This document shows, in pieces, positions 11,888-23,239 of a DNA stretch of 64,000 nt. Position 1 is the stretch's first letter; every line of letters begins with the position of its first letter. Position numbers and translations under genes: made by a program. This DNA is from Stictocephala bisonia. Lineage: Eukaryota > Arthropoda > Insecta > Hemiptera > Membracidae. The stretch lies in assembly GCA_035578905.1 (NCBI GenBank), contig JAQJVL010000203.1, forward strand, positions 62,001-126,000. The letters run 5' to 3'. A model generated the notes under the pieces. It did no database searches. It was not told where the DNA came from and worked only from the letters and a program-made list of their open reading frames with translations.

Positions 11888-12607
11888 AAACAAATTATTG
11901 GTCTTCAGGGCTCGACCACGCACTGGGCTGACATTGTCAAACATTGCCAACGTTTTGGCAACATTACAGTAAGCCATCTTCAGGGTGAGACGAACACTGT
12001 ATCACAGAACTCGACTGGCTGGGACGGGCCGGGCTCGAAAGTTATAAAACCCGCTTGGTGGTAGAAGGGGTGTTCTGGTGACTTCCTTACCGTTTCAGTT
12101 CTCCTTGGCTCCGGCCAATTCTGGAAATGTTCTAGACTATCTTTGATGCGTGGGGACTTCAGGCCTCCTGTTATGCACTGTACTTTTAATTTTGCTTAAT
12201 ATTGGTTTCCGCGTAGTAAACCATGAGGTAAACAACGCGGAAGCCAATTTTAAGCAAAATTGAAAGTACAGTGCATAACAGGAGGCATGCAGTCCCCACG
12301 CATCAAAGATAGTCTAGAACATTTCCAGAATTGGCCGGAGCCAAGGAGAACTGAAACGGTAAGGAAGTCACCAGAACACCCCTTCTACCACCAAGCGGGT
12401 TTTATAACTTTCGAGCCCGGCCCGTCCCAGCCAGTCGAGTTCTGTGATACAGTGTTCGTCTCATCCTGAAAATGGCTTACTGTAATGTTGCCAAAACGTT
12501 GGCAATGTTTGACAATGTCAGCCCAGTGCGTGGTCGAGCCCTGAAGACCAAGAATTTGTTTGTGAGAGTCCAAATGTTTTGTAGAGAAGAGAATTGAGTA
12601 TCGGGCA
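11842..12607. repeat. 766-bp near-perfect palindrome
   Basis: Arms of about 365 bp (11842-12210 and 12237-12607) run TGCCCGATACTCAATTCTCT ... and back to its inverse, with few mismatches; the loop near 12211-12236 is about 20-25 bp. Because the arms are so alike, the same 62-codon chance frame appears on both strands. The outer 45 bp of each arm belong to repeat family C, so the inversion includes flanking repeat sequence. Confidence 0.85.
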
Positions 12608-12705
12608 TACTGTAATGTGGCCGAAACGTCGGTAATGTTTGTACATGGCCAAGTGACGTGGTCGTACCCCGGAGACCTAGAATTTGTTAGTGATAGTGAC
12701 GACCG
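12474..12705. repeat. Diverged tandem duplication of a CGAAACG-type motif
   Basis: TTACTGTAATGTTGCCAAAA ... GTGCGTGGTCGAGCCCTGAA (12478-12545) recurs as TACTGTAATGTGGCCGAAAC ... GTGACGTGGTCGTACCCCGG (12608-12675), about 131 bp apart and clearly homologous. Confidence 0.55.
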
Positions 12706-12723
12706 TGGAAGCTAATCCATGAA

Positions 12724-12794
12724 GACATCTGGACTCTGACTACCACCAAAGACGGGTACCCGATACTTATCTAATAGTGTCCCTGTCGATGACA
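12724..12794. repeat. Interspersed repeat family C, right part
   Basis: AGACATCTGGACTCTGACTA ... TAATAGTGTCCCTGTCGATGA corresponds to 19884-19953. Together with 11659-11887 it makes one copy split by about 840 bp, with a roughly 17-bp imperfect duplication (ACATYTGGACTCTSAC) at the junctions. Confidence 0.6.
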
Positions 12795-12982
12795 ACTCTT
12801 CACACACACACCCGTGTCTTGGCAGTGTCGTACCCGCGACGTGAGCGGCACGTGATCTACTATCCATGATACACAGCAACATTTTCTGTTCACATATGAA
12901 AGTGACGAGACCGGCATATTTATTAGTCAGTGATTTATGACAGGCAGTGACAGTCAGTGGTTCGTGAGCAAGTGAACAAAGA

Positions 12983-13210
12983 ATGACAGAATTTACAGAT
13001 GAAATGTGTATGATTGCTCTTATTTTGGCTGAAGAAGAGGATGAGGAAAAATAAATGGGCAAGAGGATATGGGTGCATAAAGCCTGGGAAAGAGACAAAA
13101 TGAAGGGGGATTCTTCACTCTTTATAGGGAATTAATCGACGACGGGGATAAACTTTTTTAAATATTTCAAAATGTCAGAAACACCTTTAATATTTCATTG
13201 AATAAGCTGG
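12983..13210 (+). pseudogene. PIF/Harbinger transposase N-terminal remnant
   Basis: From an ATG at 12983 the frame gives MTEFTDEMCMIALILAEEED then EEK and a stop. After the stop it continues in frame as MGKRIWVHKAWERDK and, after a second stop and an apparent frameshift, FFKYFKMSE. The W(V)H-AW block followed about 30 residues later by FFKYFRMS-like sequence is the signature start of PIF/Harbinger transposases and HARBI1-like proteins. Several in-frame stops and the absence of any DDE catalytic region downstream show it is dead and truncated. Recognition is from family memory. The longer minus-strand frame over 12712-13098 is a shadow. Confidence 0.7.
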
Positions 13211-14194
13211 AAAACATCTGCGAAAAAAGATTCACGTTGAACTAAAAAACAACTCAACAACCACCAGAGCACAAAAATACGTCCGCACTGCTACCGTGAT
13301 TTGAGAAAAATATTGTTGTCAATCTTTCCGTCTATGTCGGTACGGCGTCGGACGTTTGAGAACCACACAAGTAAAACTCTAAGAAGAATATTTTTTTGCT
13401 TAACAGAAGGTCCACGACTCGGGCACGTCACTGTCATGACACGGGTGTGTGTGAAGGCAACCTTTAAAGGCAGGCCTTTAAGGTGGCCGTTTCTCAAACC
13501 ACCGCTGGAAAGTCGACGGCTCTAGACTACCCTACAGTAGCAATGCAAATTTACCGTAGGCGGGCCAAAACATGCTTTCCTATTTCAACCATCATTTCAA
13601 CAGTAAGGTTCGTGTTTATTATTGTTTATGCGTCTTCATTATAACTAAAACCATTAAGAATGACACACAAAGTTTCGTATATATAACCATGAAAAAACAA
13701 ACTATTAAATAATCGATTATTTTTACAAAAACTAACTTATGGTCCACTACAATAGCTCTTCATATATCAAATGACACTTCAAGTGTTACGATAAGATCAT
13801 TATTACGAACCGAATCTTTGAAATACTCATGTTTCTGGCGTCTTCCGCGGAGAAAGAAGGCCAAGGATAGAACCTATCGCTTACAACCCCCACGCATCAC
13901 AATGTCCCCACAAGTAGATGGGTTTCAACACTGCACCACTAGTACCGGTGAAATTTCACACTTTCAAATAACTTGTAGCAACAAATATTACAATTAGTAC
14001 TAGTTTATAATGATTATTAAATAACAATATATTATGGTATTGTTATATAGTTAAAATTATAAATTAGTTGTACTTAGTCCATCTTAAGACGATTTTTCAA
14101 ATTAATTGGAATCGTTTGGATTTACTTTTTTTCGCAATAGCAAGTGTTTAGAAGATCTCGTTCAAATGAATCTGAAAACACATAGTTAATTTAG
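13211..14194. other. Possible continuation of the Harbinger remnant, then AT-rich sequence
   Basis: 13260-13560 is GC-richer with opposing 68- and 74-codon frames lacking known motifs; it may be decayed transposon sequence. From 13620 on, AT-rich and featureless. Confidence 0.3.
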
Positions 14195-15040
14195 ATACTT
14201 TCATGACGTTGGCTGAGTGAAACACCCAAAATTAATCACGTTGACAACATTTCACTTTTATGACGTTAGCTGAGTGAAACACCCAACCCTAGATCACGGT
14301 GCCAATATTTCACTTTCATGACGTTGGCTGAGTAAAACACCCTCCACTAGATCACGTTGCCAACACTTTCATAACGTTGGCTGAGTGATTCACCCTCCAA
14401 TAGATCACGTTGCCAACATTTCACTTCCATGACGTGGGCTGAGTAAAACACCCTCTACTAGATCACGATGCCAATATTTCACTTTCATGACGTTGGCTGA
14501 GTGAAACACCCAAAATTAATCACGTTGACAACATTTCACTTTTATGACGTTAGCTGAGTGAAACACCCAACCCTAGATCACGGTGCCAATATTTCACTTT
14601 CATGACGTTGGCTGAGTAAAACACCCTCCACTAGATCACGTTGCCAACACTTTCATAACGTTGGCTGAGTGATTCACCCTCCAATAGATCACGTTGCCAA
14701 CATTTCACTTCCATGACGTGGGCTGAGTAAAACACCCTCTACTAGATCACGATGCCAATATTTCACTTTCATGACGTTGGCTGAGTGAAACACCCAACAT
14801 AAAATCACGTTGTCAATATTTCACTTTCATGACATTGGTTGAGTAAAACACCTTCCCCTAGATCCCGTTACCAATATTTCACTTCGATGACGTTGGCTGA
14901 GTAAAACACCTAACATTAGATTACGTTGACAACATTTCACTTCTGTGACGTTGTCTTAGTAAAACACCCTCCAATAGATCACGTTGCCAACATTTTACTT
15001 CCTTGACGTTGGCTGAGTGAAACACCCTCCAGTGATCACT
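14195..15040. repeat. 57-bp tandem repeat with 284-bp higher-order unit
   Basis: About 15 monomers of ATGACGTTGGCTGAGTGAAA ... ACACCC ... TAGATCACGTTGCCAACATT. The five-monomer block 14201-14484 is repeated without visible change at 14485-14768 (offset exactly 284), then diverged monomers continue. The recent block duplication sits on an older monomer array. Confidence 0.9.
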
Positions 15041-15374
15041 TTATCAACATTTTCCAAAAGTAAAATTCCCGCTAAACATTATCAAGATAAAGTGATGTCA
15101 CTCCAAGATTCAAAACTCACTTTATGGTCCATAACTCCAAACTAACAATATTTTGGTGCTCAATTGAAAATTTTTCCTTCTAGAATTTAGATTTTATTCA
15201 TCAAAATAATATCTCTCTAAGTGCTACATCGAGTTATTATTATCTTATTTTGAATGCAATATTTATTTTAGCTCTGGTAAAAACTTGTTCTACTCATGCA
15301 GTTCCCTTACTTACGTAAATATCTTTAAAATATCTTTAACACCGTCTGTAATTACTCATCCATCAGAATCAAGT

Positions 15375-16045
15375 ACGAATGCTAAAAAAATTCGAGGCCA
15401 TTTCCTCCTTTTTCAGACGGGCGTTCTGCAGTTCCCCCGGCGGTCAGGGTAAGCCCCCGGAGGGTACCTGCAGTTCCCCCGGAGCCCCTTCTAGGGTGTA
15501 CTGCAATTCCCCCGGCGGTCACTTTCAGCCCTGCCTCCTGTCCTATTGGGGTTTTCCCAAAATCACCGGTGTGAGAGGGCAATGCTCTCTCCACACATGT
15601 CTAGGTAGGTATGACTCATCGCTGTTGACACCGGTGTAGATCCTCATTGTTGTATCTGCTTTCGAAGTGATCACAGTGTTGAGTGAATATGAATGAAACG
15701 GCATCTTGTAGTGTTCGGAACATGTTAAGTGAAAAAGGTCGGGTATTATTTGTGCATGAGGGGTTTAAATTTTATAAAAGTGACCTAACTAAACAAGGAC
15801 AGAAGTGGAGGTTAGGTTAGGTTAGGTTAGGTCATTACAACTTGATAACCGTCGGAAGAAAGGTACCTATATAAAGGTTAAATATGAGTCAGGTGTGATG
15901 CGTGTTCAAGCGGAGTGCGCCGGAGTGACCACCGGGGGAACTGCAGACATTTTTGGGACAGAGGATTATCGACCCTAATTAGTCCCTTCGACCGCCGGGG
16001 GAACTGCATGGCAGCCTTTCAGACATACTTTTGCCTCAGAGATTT
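15375..16045. mobile_element. GC-motif TIR element (about 670 bp)
   Basis: Motif TGCAGTTCCCCCGGCGGTC occurs at 15428, in variant forms near 15471 and 15503, and inverted near 15926 and 15989. The outer flanks TTTCAGACGGGCG... (15409) and ...CAGCCTTTCAGACA (16011-16026) are also inverted relative to each other, so the block looks like a non-autonomous element with complex termini. The interior has a (GTTAG)4 tract at 15811-15832. The 70-86 codon frames here are opposite-strand shadows without recognisable features. Confidence 0.55.
15811..15832. repeat. Interstitial telomere-type repeat (TTAGG)4
   Basis: Four and a half GTTAG units inside the 15375-16045 element. Confidence 0.9.
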
Positions 16046-16801
16046 CCTTACCATACTTATATTATTATTCTCGAACCCCTCAAAATATTTATCCACTGTT
16101 TGAGCTACTTAATAAAGTAATTAATAATAATTGTAATTAAAAGTAGTAATTAAGTAGTAATTAATAAAAGAAAAAGTAATAGTAGTAATTAATAAAAGTA
16201 AAGTAATAATAATTGAGGAATAAAAAAACACAATTGAGTGTCTAACAGTTTCCCAATCATCACCATGGTTTGTAATTCACTTCTTAATATTTTTTCCATT
16301 TTATGAAATAAAAAGTAAAACACTTAATTTTATGTACAAAATAATGATTGCAAATAACAAAAATAAATTAATATATAATTTAATGACAAAAAGTAGTAAT
16401 ATCGTGTTTACAAACTACACTGATTGCAAATACTGATGTCTCTTGTTGCTATTCTAAACCTAAAGGCCTAACGCGTTCGCTCCATGTAAATGAGTGGTAA
16501 TTTATTTATTCGACAAACAAAATGCCTCGTCTAGGTACAACACATTTTAATTTCAATAAATTTCCAGAGTTAAAAGTTTACAAAGTGACTTCTGCTCTAT
16601 AGGGAGTAAACAGAACCACGCATATAACTGTTTTATAAGATTGTTTACAAAACAATCTTATTTACGTTAAATAATTAAAAATTAAAACATTGTATAATCT
16701 TAATAAAGCATCACCATCATTTGATAAAGCAATTTCTAAAATAATTTATAAGCTATTAAAATATAAACGCCCAGCACATAGACGAATAGTAAATCATTAG
16801 A

Positions 16802-18142
16802 AATAAAGCACCGTCATAACGACAATAACGGTACTCAACATACCAATGTCTCCGTGAACAACTTTACAGAACTTCTTTACCCTCGTCGTCAATAAAGCAC
16901 CGTCATAACGACAATAACGGTACTCAACACACCAATGTCTCCGTGAACAACTTTACAGAACTTCTTTACCCTCGTCGTCAATAAAGCACCGTCATAACGA
17001 CAATAACGGTACTCAACACACCAATGTCTCCGTGAACAACTTCACAGAACTTCTTTACCCTCGTCGTCAATAAAGTACCGTCATAACGACAATAACGGTA
17101 CTCAACACACCAATGTCTCCGTGAACAACTTCACAGAACTTCTTTACCCTCGTCGTCAATAAAGCACCGTCATAACGACAATAACGGTACTCAACACACC
17201 AATGTCTCCGTGAACAACTTTACAGAACTTCTTTACCCTCGTCGTCAATAAAGCACCGTCATAACGACAATAACGGTACTCAACACACCAATGTCTCCGT
17301 GAACAACTTCACAGAACTTCTTTACCCTCGTCGTCAATAAAGTACCGTCATAACGACAATAACGGTACTCAACACACCAATGTCTCCGTGAACAACTTCA
17401 CAGAACTTCTTTACCCTCGTCGTCAATAAAGTACCGTCATAACGACAATAACGGTACTCAACACACCAATGTCTCCGTGAACAACTTCACAGAACTTCTT
17501 TACCCTCGTCGTCAATAAAGTAACGTCATAACGACAATAACGGTACTCAACACACCAATGTCTCCGTGAACAACTTCACAGAACTTCTTTACCCTCGTCG
17601 TCAATAAAGTACCGTCATAACGACAATAACGGTACTCAACACACCAATGTCTCCGTGAACAACTTCACAGAACTTCTTTACCCTCGTCGTCAATAAAGTA
17701 CCGTCATAACGACAATAACGGTACTCAACACACCAATGTCTCCGTGAACAACTTCACAGAACTTCTTTACCCTCGTCGTCAATAAAGTACCGTCATAACG
17801 ACAATAACGGTACTCAACACACCAATGTCTCCGTGAACAACTTCACAGAACTTCTTTACCCTCGTCGTCAATAAAGTACCGTCATAACGACAATAACGGT
17901 ACTCAACACACCAATGTCTCCGTGAACAACTTTACAGAACTTCTTTACCTTCGTCGTCAATAAAGTACCGTCATAACGACAATAACGGTACTCAACACAC
18001 CAATGTCTCCGTGAACAACTTCACAGAACTTCTTTACCCTCGTCGTCAATAAAGTACCGTCATAACGACAATAACGGTACTCAACACACCAATGTCTCCG
18101 TGAACAACTTCACAGAACTTCTTTACCCTCGTCGTCAATAAA
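16802..18142. repeat. 89-bp satellite, 15 copies
   Basis: Fifteen head-to-tail 89-bp units starting AATAAAGCACCGTCATAACG (16802, 16891, and so on to 18137), nearly identical: recurrent C/T switches (AGCACC/AGTACC, TTTACAG/TTCACAG) are almost the only variation. Each unit has a small dyad ACCGT...ACGGT. The unit is not a multiple of 3 and has no frame. Confidence 0.97.
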
Positions 18143-18183
18143 AGTTTAAAGTCCCCTGACTATGGTGAAAATTAAAGCGTCAC

Positions 18184-19090
18184 TGCCGCTGTGGGTGAAG
18201 ACACTGAGAGACATGGGCAAGTTAAAAGGACATGTGGATATAGATAATTAATTGTAACAACTGCCGGATACCCCTGGTTGTCACTGCTGGTGTGTATGAA
18301 GACATGGGCAAGTTAAACGGACATGTGGATATAGATAATTAATTGTGACGACTACCGGATACTCCTGGTTGTCGTAAAGAGAGAATGTCACTGCTGGTGT
18401 GGGTGAAGTTTCTAAACGACAGGGACATGTCATCTACATACACTAGCGATTGTGCAGACTGTCGAACACTCCTGGGTGTCGTGAAGTGTGGAATGTCACT
18501 GCTAGTATGCGCGAAGATGCTTAGCGACATGGGAAAGCTATGGCGTTCGGATATTGGCGATTGTAAACACTCCTGGTTGTCGTAAAGAGTGGGATGTTAC
18601 TGCTGGTGTGGGTGAAGTTGCTAAGTAACACTGTGAGGGTGGTTAGATATGACGTGTTGATATTGTTGATTGTGAAGACTGCCAAACACTCCTGGCTGTC
18701 GTAAAGAGTGGAATGTTACTGCTGGTGTGGGTGAAGTTGCTAAGTAACACTGCGAAGCTAGTTTGATATGACGTGTTGATATTGTTGATTGTGAGGACTG
18801 CCAAACACTCCTGGCTGTCGTAAAGAGTGGAATGTTACTGCTGGTGTGGGTGAAGTTGCTAAGTAACACTGTGAAGGTGGTTAGATATGACGTGTTGACA
18901 TTGTTGATTGTGAGGACTGCCAAACACTCCTGGCTGTCGTAAAGAGTGGAATGTTACTGCTGGTGTGGGTGAAGTTGCTAAGTAACACTGCGAAGCTAGT
19001 TTGATATGACGTGTTGATATTGTTGATTGTGAGGACTGCCGAACACTCCTGGCTGTCGTAAAGAGTGGAATGTTACTGCTGGTGTAGGTA
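18184..19090. repeat. 119-bp satellite, about 7.5 copies
   Basis: Four highly similar 119-bp units begin at 18606, 18725, 18844 and 18963 (GTGTGGGTGAAGTTGCTAAG ... GTCGTAAAGAGTGGAATGTT). More diverged units of 110-120 bp precede them from about 18184. Minus-strand frames of 78-100 codons are repeat-driven, not genes. Confidence 0.92.
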
Positions 19091-19215
19091 AACAAACCAA
19101 GCGTTATTCAAAACTTAATGACACGTTGCTCTCTCAGTGTACATGAAGGTTACTGAGTGTTCTCTGAGTATCTTGAGAAGTTGAAAGCTACTGTATATGT
19201 ATTATGGAGATATAG

Positions 19216-19423
19216 AAGGAATGAGTGGGTGAAACGTAAACTATTGGCATTTATGAAAGTAGGTGAGAACTGGCAGTATTCGTTAAAATTGCGATGCGAT
19301 CACCTGTGTGTTATGTCACAAGTGTTAAAGTAATTATTATTGCATAAAGTGATTACTGTGGGCTTATCGTCATACTAATGGTGTTAAATGAATACTGTTT
19401 GATGTAGATAGTTCATTCAACGC
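19216..19423. repeat. 208-bp segmental duplication, copy 1
   Basis: AAGGAATGAGTGGGTGAAAC through GTTCATTCAACGC matches 21791-21998 at all but about two positions, in direct orientation 2575 bp apart. Confidence 0.93.
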
Positions 19424-19485
19424 TAGACTTTTTCGACAAGTAGTATGCCATTATCTGAGTTGTAAAATCGCAAACATTTAAGAGG

Positions 19486-19548
19486 TTAGTGGATGTGTTG
19501 TTGGTTAGGTTAGGTTAGGTTAGGTTAGGTTAGTGGATGTGTTGTTGG
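19486..19548. repeat. (TTAGG)5 flanked by 19-bp direct repeats
   Basis: TTAGTGGATGTGTTGTTGG at 19486-19504 and again at 19530-19548, separated by exactly five TTAGG units (19505-19529). Confidence 0.95.
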
Positions 19549-19682
19549 TCTAACTTTCGTATGAAGGCTACTGAATATTCATATAAACGTATTACATCAC
19601 TGGATGTATATAACTATTAAGCAAGATATATTGTTCATTATTAAGACGCCGAACTTAAAGATACTGGTGAATATGAGGGGCG

Positions 19683-19953
19683 AATGAGTGTGATGAGCGT
19701 AGATGAACGAGTGTAGTCATTGTTACTAACTAAGGTCGACTGTTCCTTAGAAAGTGTCATCAATTAATAGCCCAATAGCCAGGGTAACTAAGGGACCTAC
19801 AGCTGCACGTGGAAGTCGAACCACGTAGTATTGGTCTGATTTCCAGCTATCTGACAAACCCGATACTCAGTTCTCTTCCACTCAAAACATCCGGACACTG
19901 ACTACCACCCAACACGGACACCCCAGACTTCTCTAGTAGTGTCCATGTCTATG
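19683..19953. repeat. Interspersed repeat family C, uninterrupted copy
   Basis: Collinear with 11659-11887 plus 12724-12794 and so represents the unsplit form. On the minus strand it contains TAGCTGG...AATCAGACC and GGTTCGACTTCC, weakly like Pol III A and B boxes. A diverged relative is at 34990-35130. Confidence 0.65.
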
Positions 19954-20494
19954 AATTATGAATACTTTAAAATGAACTACACCATATTATCGGAGATTAT
20001 AAATATTTTCGAACAACCCTCCTCAATCGAAAAACTTATTTACAAACTTTATCAAAAGACCATTTAAAATTGGATACGGCTGTTAAAAAAATATTTAAAG
20101 TCACCTTAAATATTCAACAGAGAACAATTTTGTTGCGAAATTGAATGTTTTAATCCGAAAAATGTTAAAAGAAGTAGGTGAAATATTTTGTCAACTAATT
20201 ACTTTATTGCACTATAAGACTATTTATTTATTTTCATTTACTGAATTTATTACGTTGCAATGGCAATACATCAATTTACATAATGATAAAAGTTGATGGC
20301 CGATTGAAAACAAACAAGTTGATAGTTATTTACAAGAAAGCGATAGTAAATGCTAATAGCATTTATGCTGAACATGATGCTATAACTCTTGCAAATATTC
20401 TCCCGCACGTACTTGAGGAATTTTTTATCCGTTAATACTTTGATTACACTCTACAATCAATAAGTTTGTTTAGTATCGACTTTTTAATAGTTTT

Positions 20495-20772
20495 TTTAAT
20501 TAGTATAATACGTGTTGGTACAAATACAGTACAAGTAAACGTCACACAACACAAATTTATTACAATATAAGTACAAAATGCACAAATATTATGGTGATCG
20601 ATTTCGGTGAACCACGCTCACCTTATTCATACCAAAGGGATTCACAAAATAATCTTGATTATGTGAATCCCTCTGGATTAGCGTGGTTCACCGAAATCGA
20701 TCACCATAATATTTGTGCATTTTGTACTTATATAGTAATACATTTATGTTGTGTGACGTTCACTTGTACTGT
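20495..20772. mobile_element. Fold-back element family E, copy 1
   Basis: Arms 20526-20619 and 20680-20772 are near-exact inverses (ACAGTACAAGTAAACGTCAC ... GGTGAACCACGCT). A second hairpin (AGGGATTCACAAAAT...) is nested inside at 20636-20672. The left flank TAATTAGTATAATACGTGTT is shared with the copy at 56143-56330, so the full element extends to about 20495. Non-coding. Confidence 0.82.
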
Positions 20773-21571
20773 ACTTTTAATAGGCTCCATAGATCCAATT
20801 CTACTACTTAATTATTTTGTTCATATCTGTTGTTGTTTAATTTTAATGGTTTAAATTTTGCCGAATTCTTATATTGTTATTTTGCAGGTATTTATTTATA
20901 TATTTTTATCAGCTTATGGTTATTTGTTTTATAGTTTACTAATTTACTGTTATCTATTCATTGTTGTAAGTTTCACGTTGTTTATTATTGTTGATTACCG
21001 TCTATTCATTGTTATCGGTTAGTTGTTGTTATTTAGCTTCTTGTTCTTTTATAGTTGTCGCTTTTTATTCGGTTAAACCACATTCAATATGCTGTTGGGA
21101 TTTGTTATGAACTAAAATACCTTGTGTTATATGGACATGTGTTTGAAATTGTGTTTCTCAAGTATAAATACATAAATTATAAGTTAACTTCATGCCAATG
21201 AATGATGATATAAATTATTTTTTTTATAACTACAATTGTGTAATTGTGTGTAGACGTTATATGAAAATTTTTCAGAGAAAAAATACATGATTGATTAATA
21301 TTTGATCCTGAAGTTAAAAAACATTTAACGACCGTAAAACACTTTAGCAAAAGTAAATGAATATGAACGGGCACTAGTTAGTTAGTTATGTTGTTTATTT
21401 ATGATGCAGATTGTTAAGCGAAACGCCAAACAACAAAGTTGTGTAATATGAACGACATTTGGCCTAATTATCTTTTATAGGAAAGGTTACATCTTAAATT
21501 TTTTTTAAAGGAACACTATAACGCGTTATGTGGTGTGTGCACGTGCGCGCGCGTGCATATAAAACACATAA

Positions 21572-21645
21572 CTGTACGTGTATGGTTGGGTGGGTGGGTC
21601 CATACCATTATACGTGTATGGCGTGTCGGTGGGTCAATACGTACT
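21572..21645 (+). repeat. G-rich minisatellite family, short array
   Basis: Two to three units of TACGTGTATGGTTGGGTGGG / GGTCCATACCATTA, the same core as 22008-22137, 28958-29335 and, inverted, 57760-57975. Confidence 0.75.
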
Positions 21646-21743
21646 TTGTAATATTGACCTTACAATATTGCAACGTATTTTTGTAATACTTTGTAATATT
21701 AAAAAAGTATTACAAATTTATATTCATAAATACTCATTAAATA

Positions 21744-21748
<5 letters not shown>

Positions 21749-21791
<43 letters not shown>
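21749..21791. repeat. (AT)n microsatellite
   Basis: About 21 AT units directly abutting the 208-bp duplicated segment that begins at 21791. Confidence 0.95.
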
Positions 21792-21794
<3 letters not shown>

Positions 21795-21998
21795 AATGAG
21801 TGGGTGAAACGTAAACTATTGGCATTTATGAAAGTAGGTGAGAACTGGCAGTATTCGTTAAAATTGCGATGCGATCACCTGTGTGTTATGTCACAAGTGT
21901 TAAAGTGATTATTATTGCATACAGTGATTACTGTGGGCTTATCGTCATACTAATGGTGTTAAATGAATACTGTTTGATGTAGATAGTTCATTCAACGC
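21791..21998. repeat. 208-bp segmental duplication, copy 2
   Basis: Near-identical to 19216-19423. It starts right after an (AT)n tract and ends just before a G-rich minisatellite; both junctions are abrupt. Confidence 0.93.
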
Positions 21999-22007
21999 AA
22001 CAGATAG

Positions 22008-22137
22008 GTGAGTATGTGCGTGTATGGGTAGGCCAATACCACTGTGAGTGCAAGTGGATGGGTGGGTCAGTGCCACTGTTCGTGCATGGGCGTGTGGGTG
22101 GATCAATACCATTGCACGTGTATGGGTGGGTGATTCA
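22008..22137 (+). repeat. G-rich minisatellite family, second array
   Basis: About four units of roughly 32-36 bp around CGTGTATGGGTGGGTCAATA ... CCACTG, variably mutated. Confidence 0.8.
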
Positions 22138-23239
22138 TCACTTGCATATGTGTATTAAGATACCTGCAGGCTTGCTAAATCTGCATCTTCTACGAACTAA
22201 ATTGTTAAATACCAATAAATACTTGGCTGGGGAATTTACTTTTGTATTCGTAAATTCATTTTAAGGTGTCAAGAATTAAAATATATATATCGTTTGGCTT
22301 TCACAGCTAGCTACTAAATTAAAAGAAGAAGAAATGAAAAAAGGACGTATTAATCACAGTAGTTAAATACAGACTAAAAACTGCAGTATAATTTTATTAA
22401 TAAGAGTTGATTGTTAATAAAGTAGTCAGTCATCTGTCAGTTCATTTACGGGGTATTGTTCACGCGCATCTGCCAGTCAAACCACGCTGCAGCAATAACC
22501 GCGAGTTAATTACTTTTTGAAAGTTATATTCAGATAAGCATTGGAGAAAAGACAGAAAACTACTGTGGTCTTTGTTTCAAAACATTACTGAAGAAAATGA
22601 TTAAAACTTATAATCAAAAGTTTATGTGCATCAACTATCATAATCTTTGTTTAACGTTTCTTCTATATGGTAGCATTTATGGTGAACATGTATTGTTGGA
22701 TTAGTTTTATTTAGTTTGAAAACAACAAACAAAAATTAAGAAGCTTATTTTAAATTAACTGTAGAAACTTTATGAAAATTTTTTTAACTCTTAGTAGTAT
22801 GATTAGTGTTGGAATAGAATTAAATGATATTTACCGTTAGTTTTCGATCCATATGCGAAATGAAAAATGACCACACCTCAAACATTAATTAACATCTACT
22901 GGAAGTACACAAGTGTTTGTTTATAAGTAAGTAACACACCTGGTGGCCAGTCTTCTCAATATGCGGCAAATGTACCTGATAACCATGACGACTCACTCAC
23001 ACTTGACTGTGTCGTTCACCGAAGCACGACACTCACTACCGACTGTCGCACACTTGCCTTATCTGTCTCAGTTGTAACGGCAGAACAGATTTCTCTGTCG
23101 TGTTAATTATCACAAAAGGCCCACTTAAGAACAAGAGGCTCATTTTCAGACGTTACCAATAGTATACTAGGTACGACTTTCATCTAAAAAAATAAACCAA
23201 TACCAGACATTGTTACAAGACGTACTTACGCAATATTGA
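22138..23239. other. Unassigned sequence
   Basis: No gene or repeat unit found. A GC-richer stretch near 22940-23060 has no usable frame. Confidence 0.45.

Noticed and set aside
11876..12573. Same 62-codon protein on both strands
   Set aside because: Arises from the two arms of the palindrome; no homology recognised.
12712..13098. 128-codon minus-strand gene
   Set aside because: Antisense to the Harbinger remnant and repeat family C; no domain.
16802..18142. CRISPR-like array
   Set aside because: Units are contiguous satellite repeats without spacers, in a eukaryotic context.
18339..19095. Minus-strand frames with HTSSNIPLFTTARSV-like repeats
   Set aside because: Read-through of the 119-bp satellite; no conserved domain.
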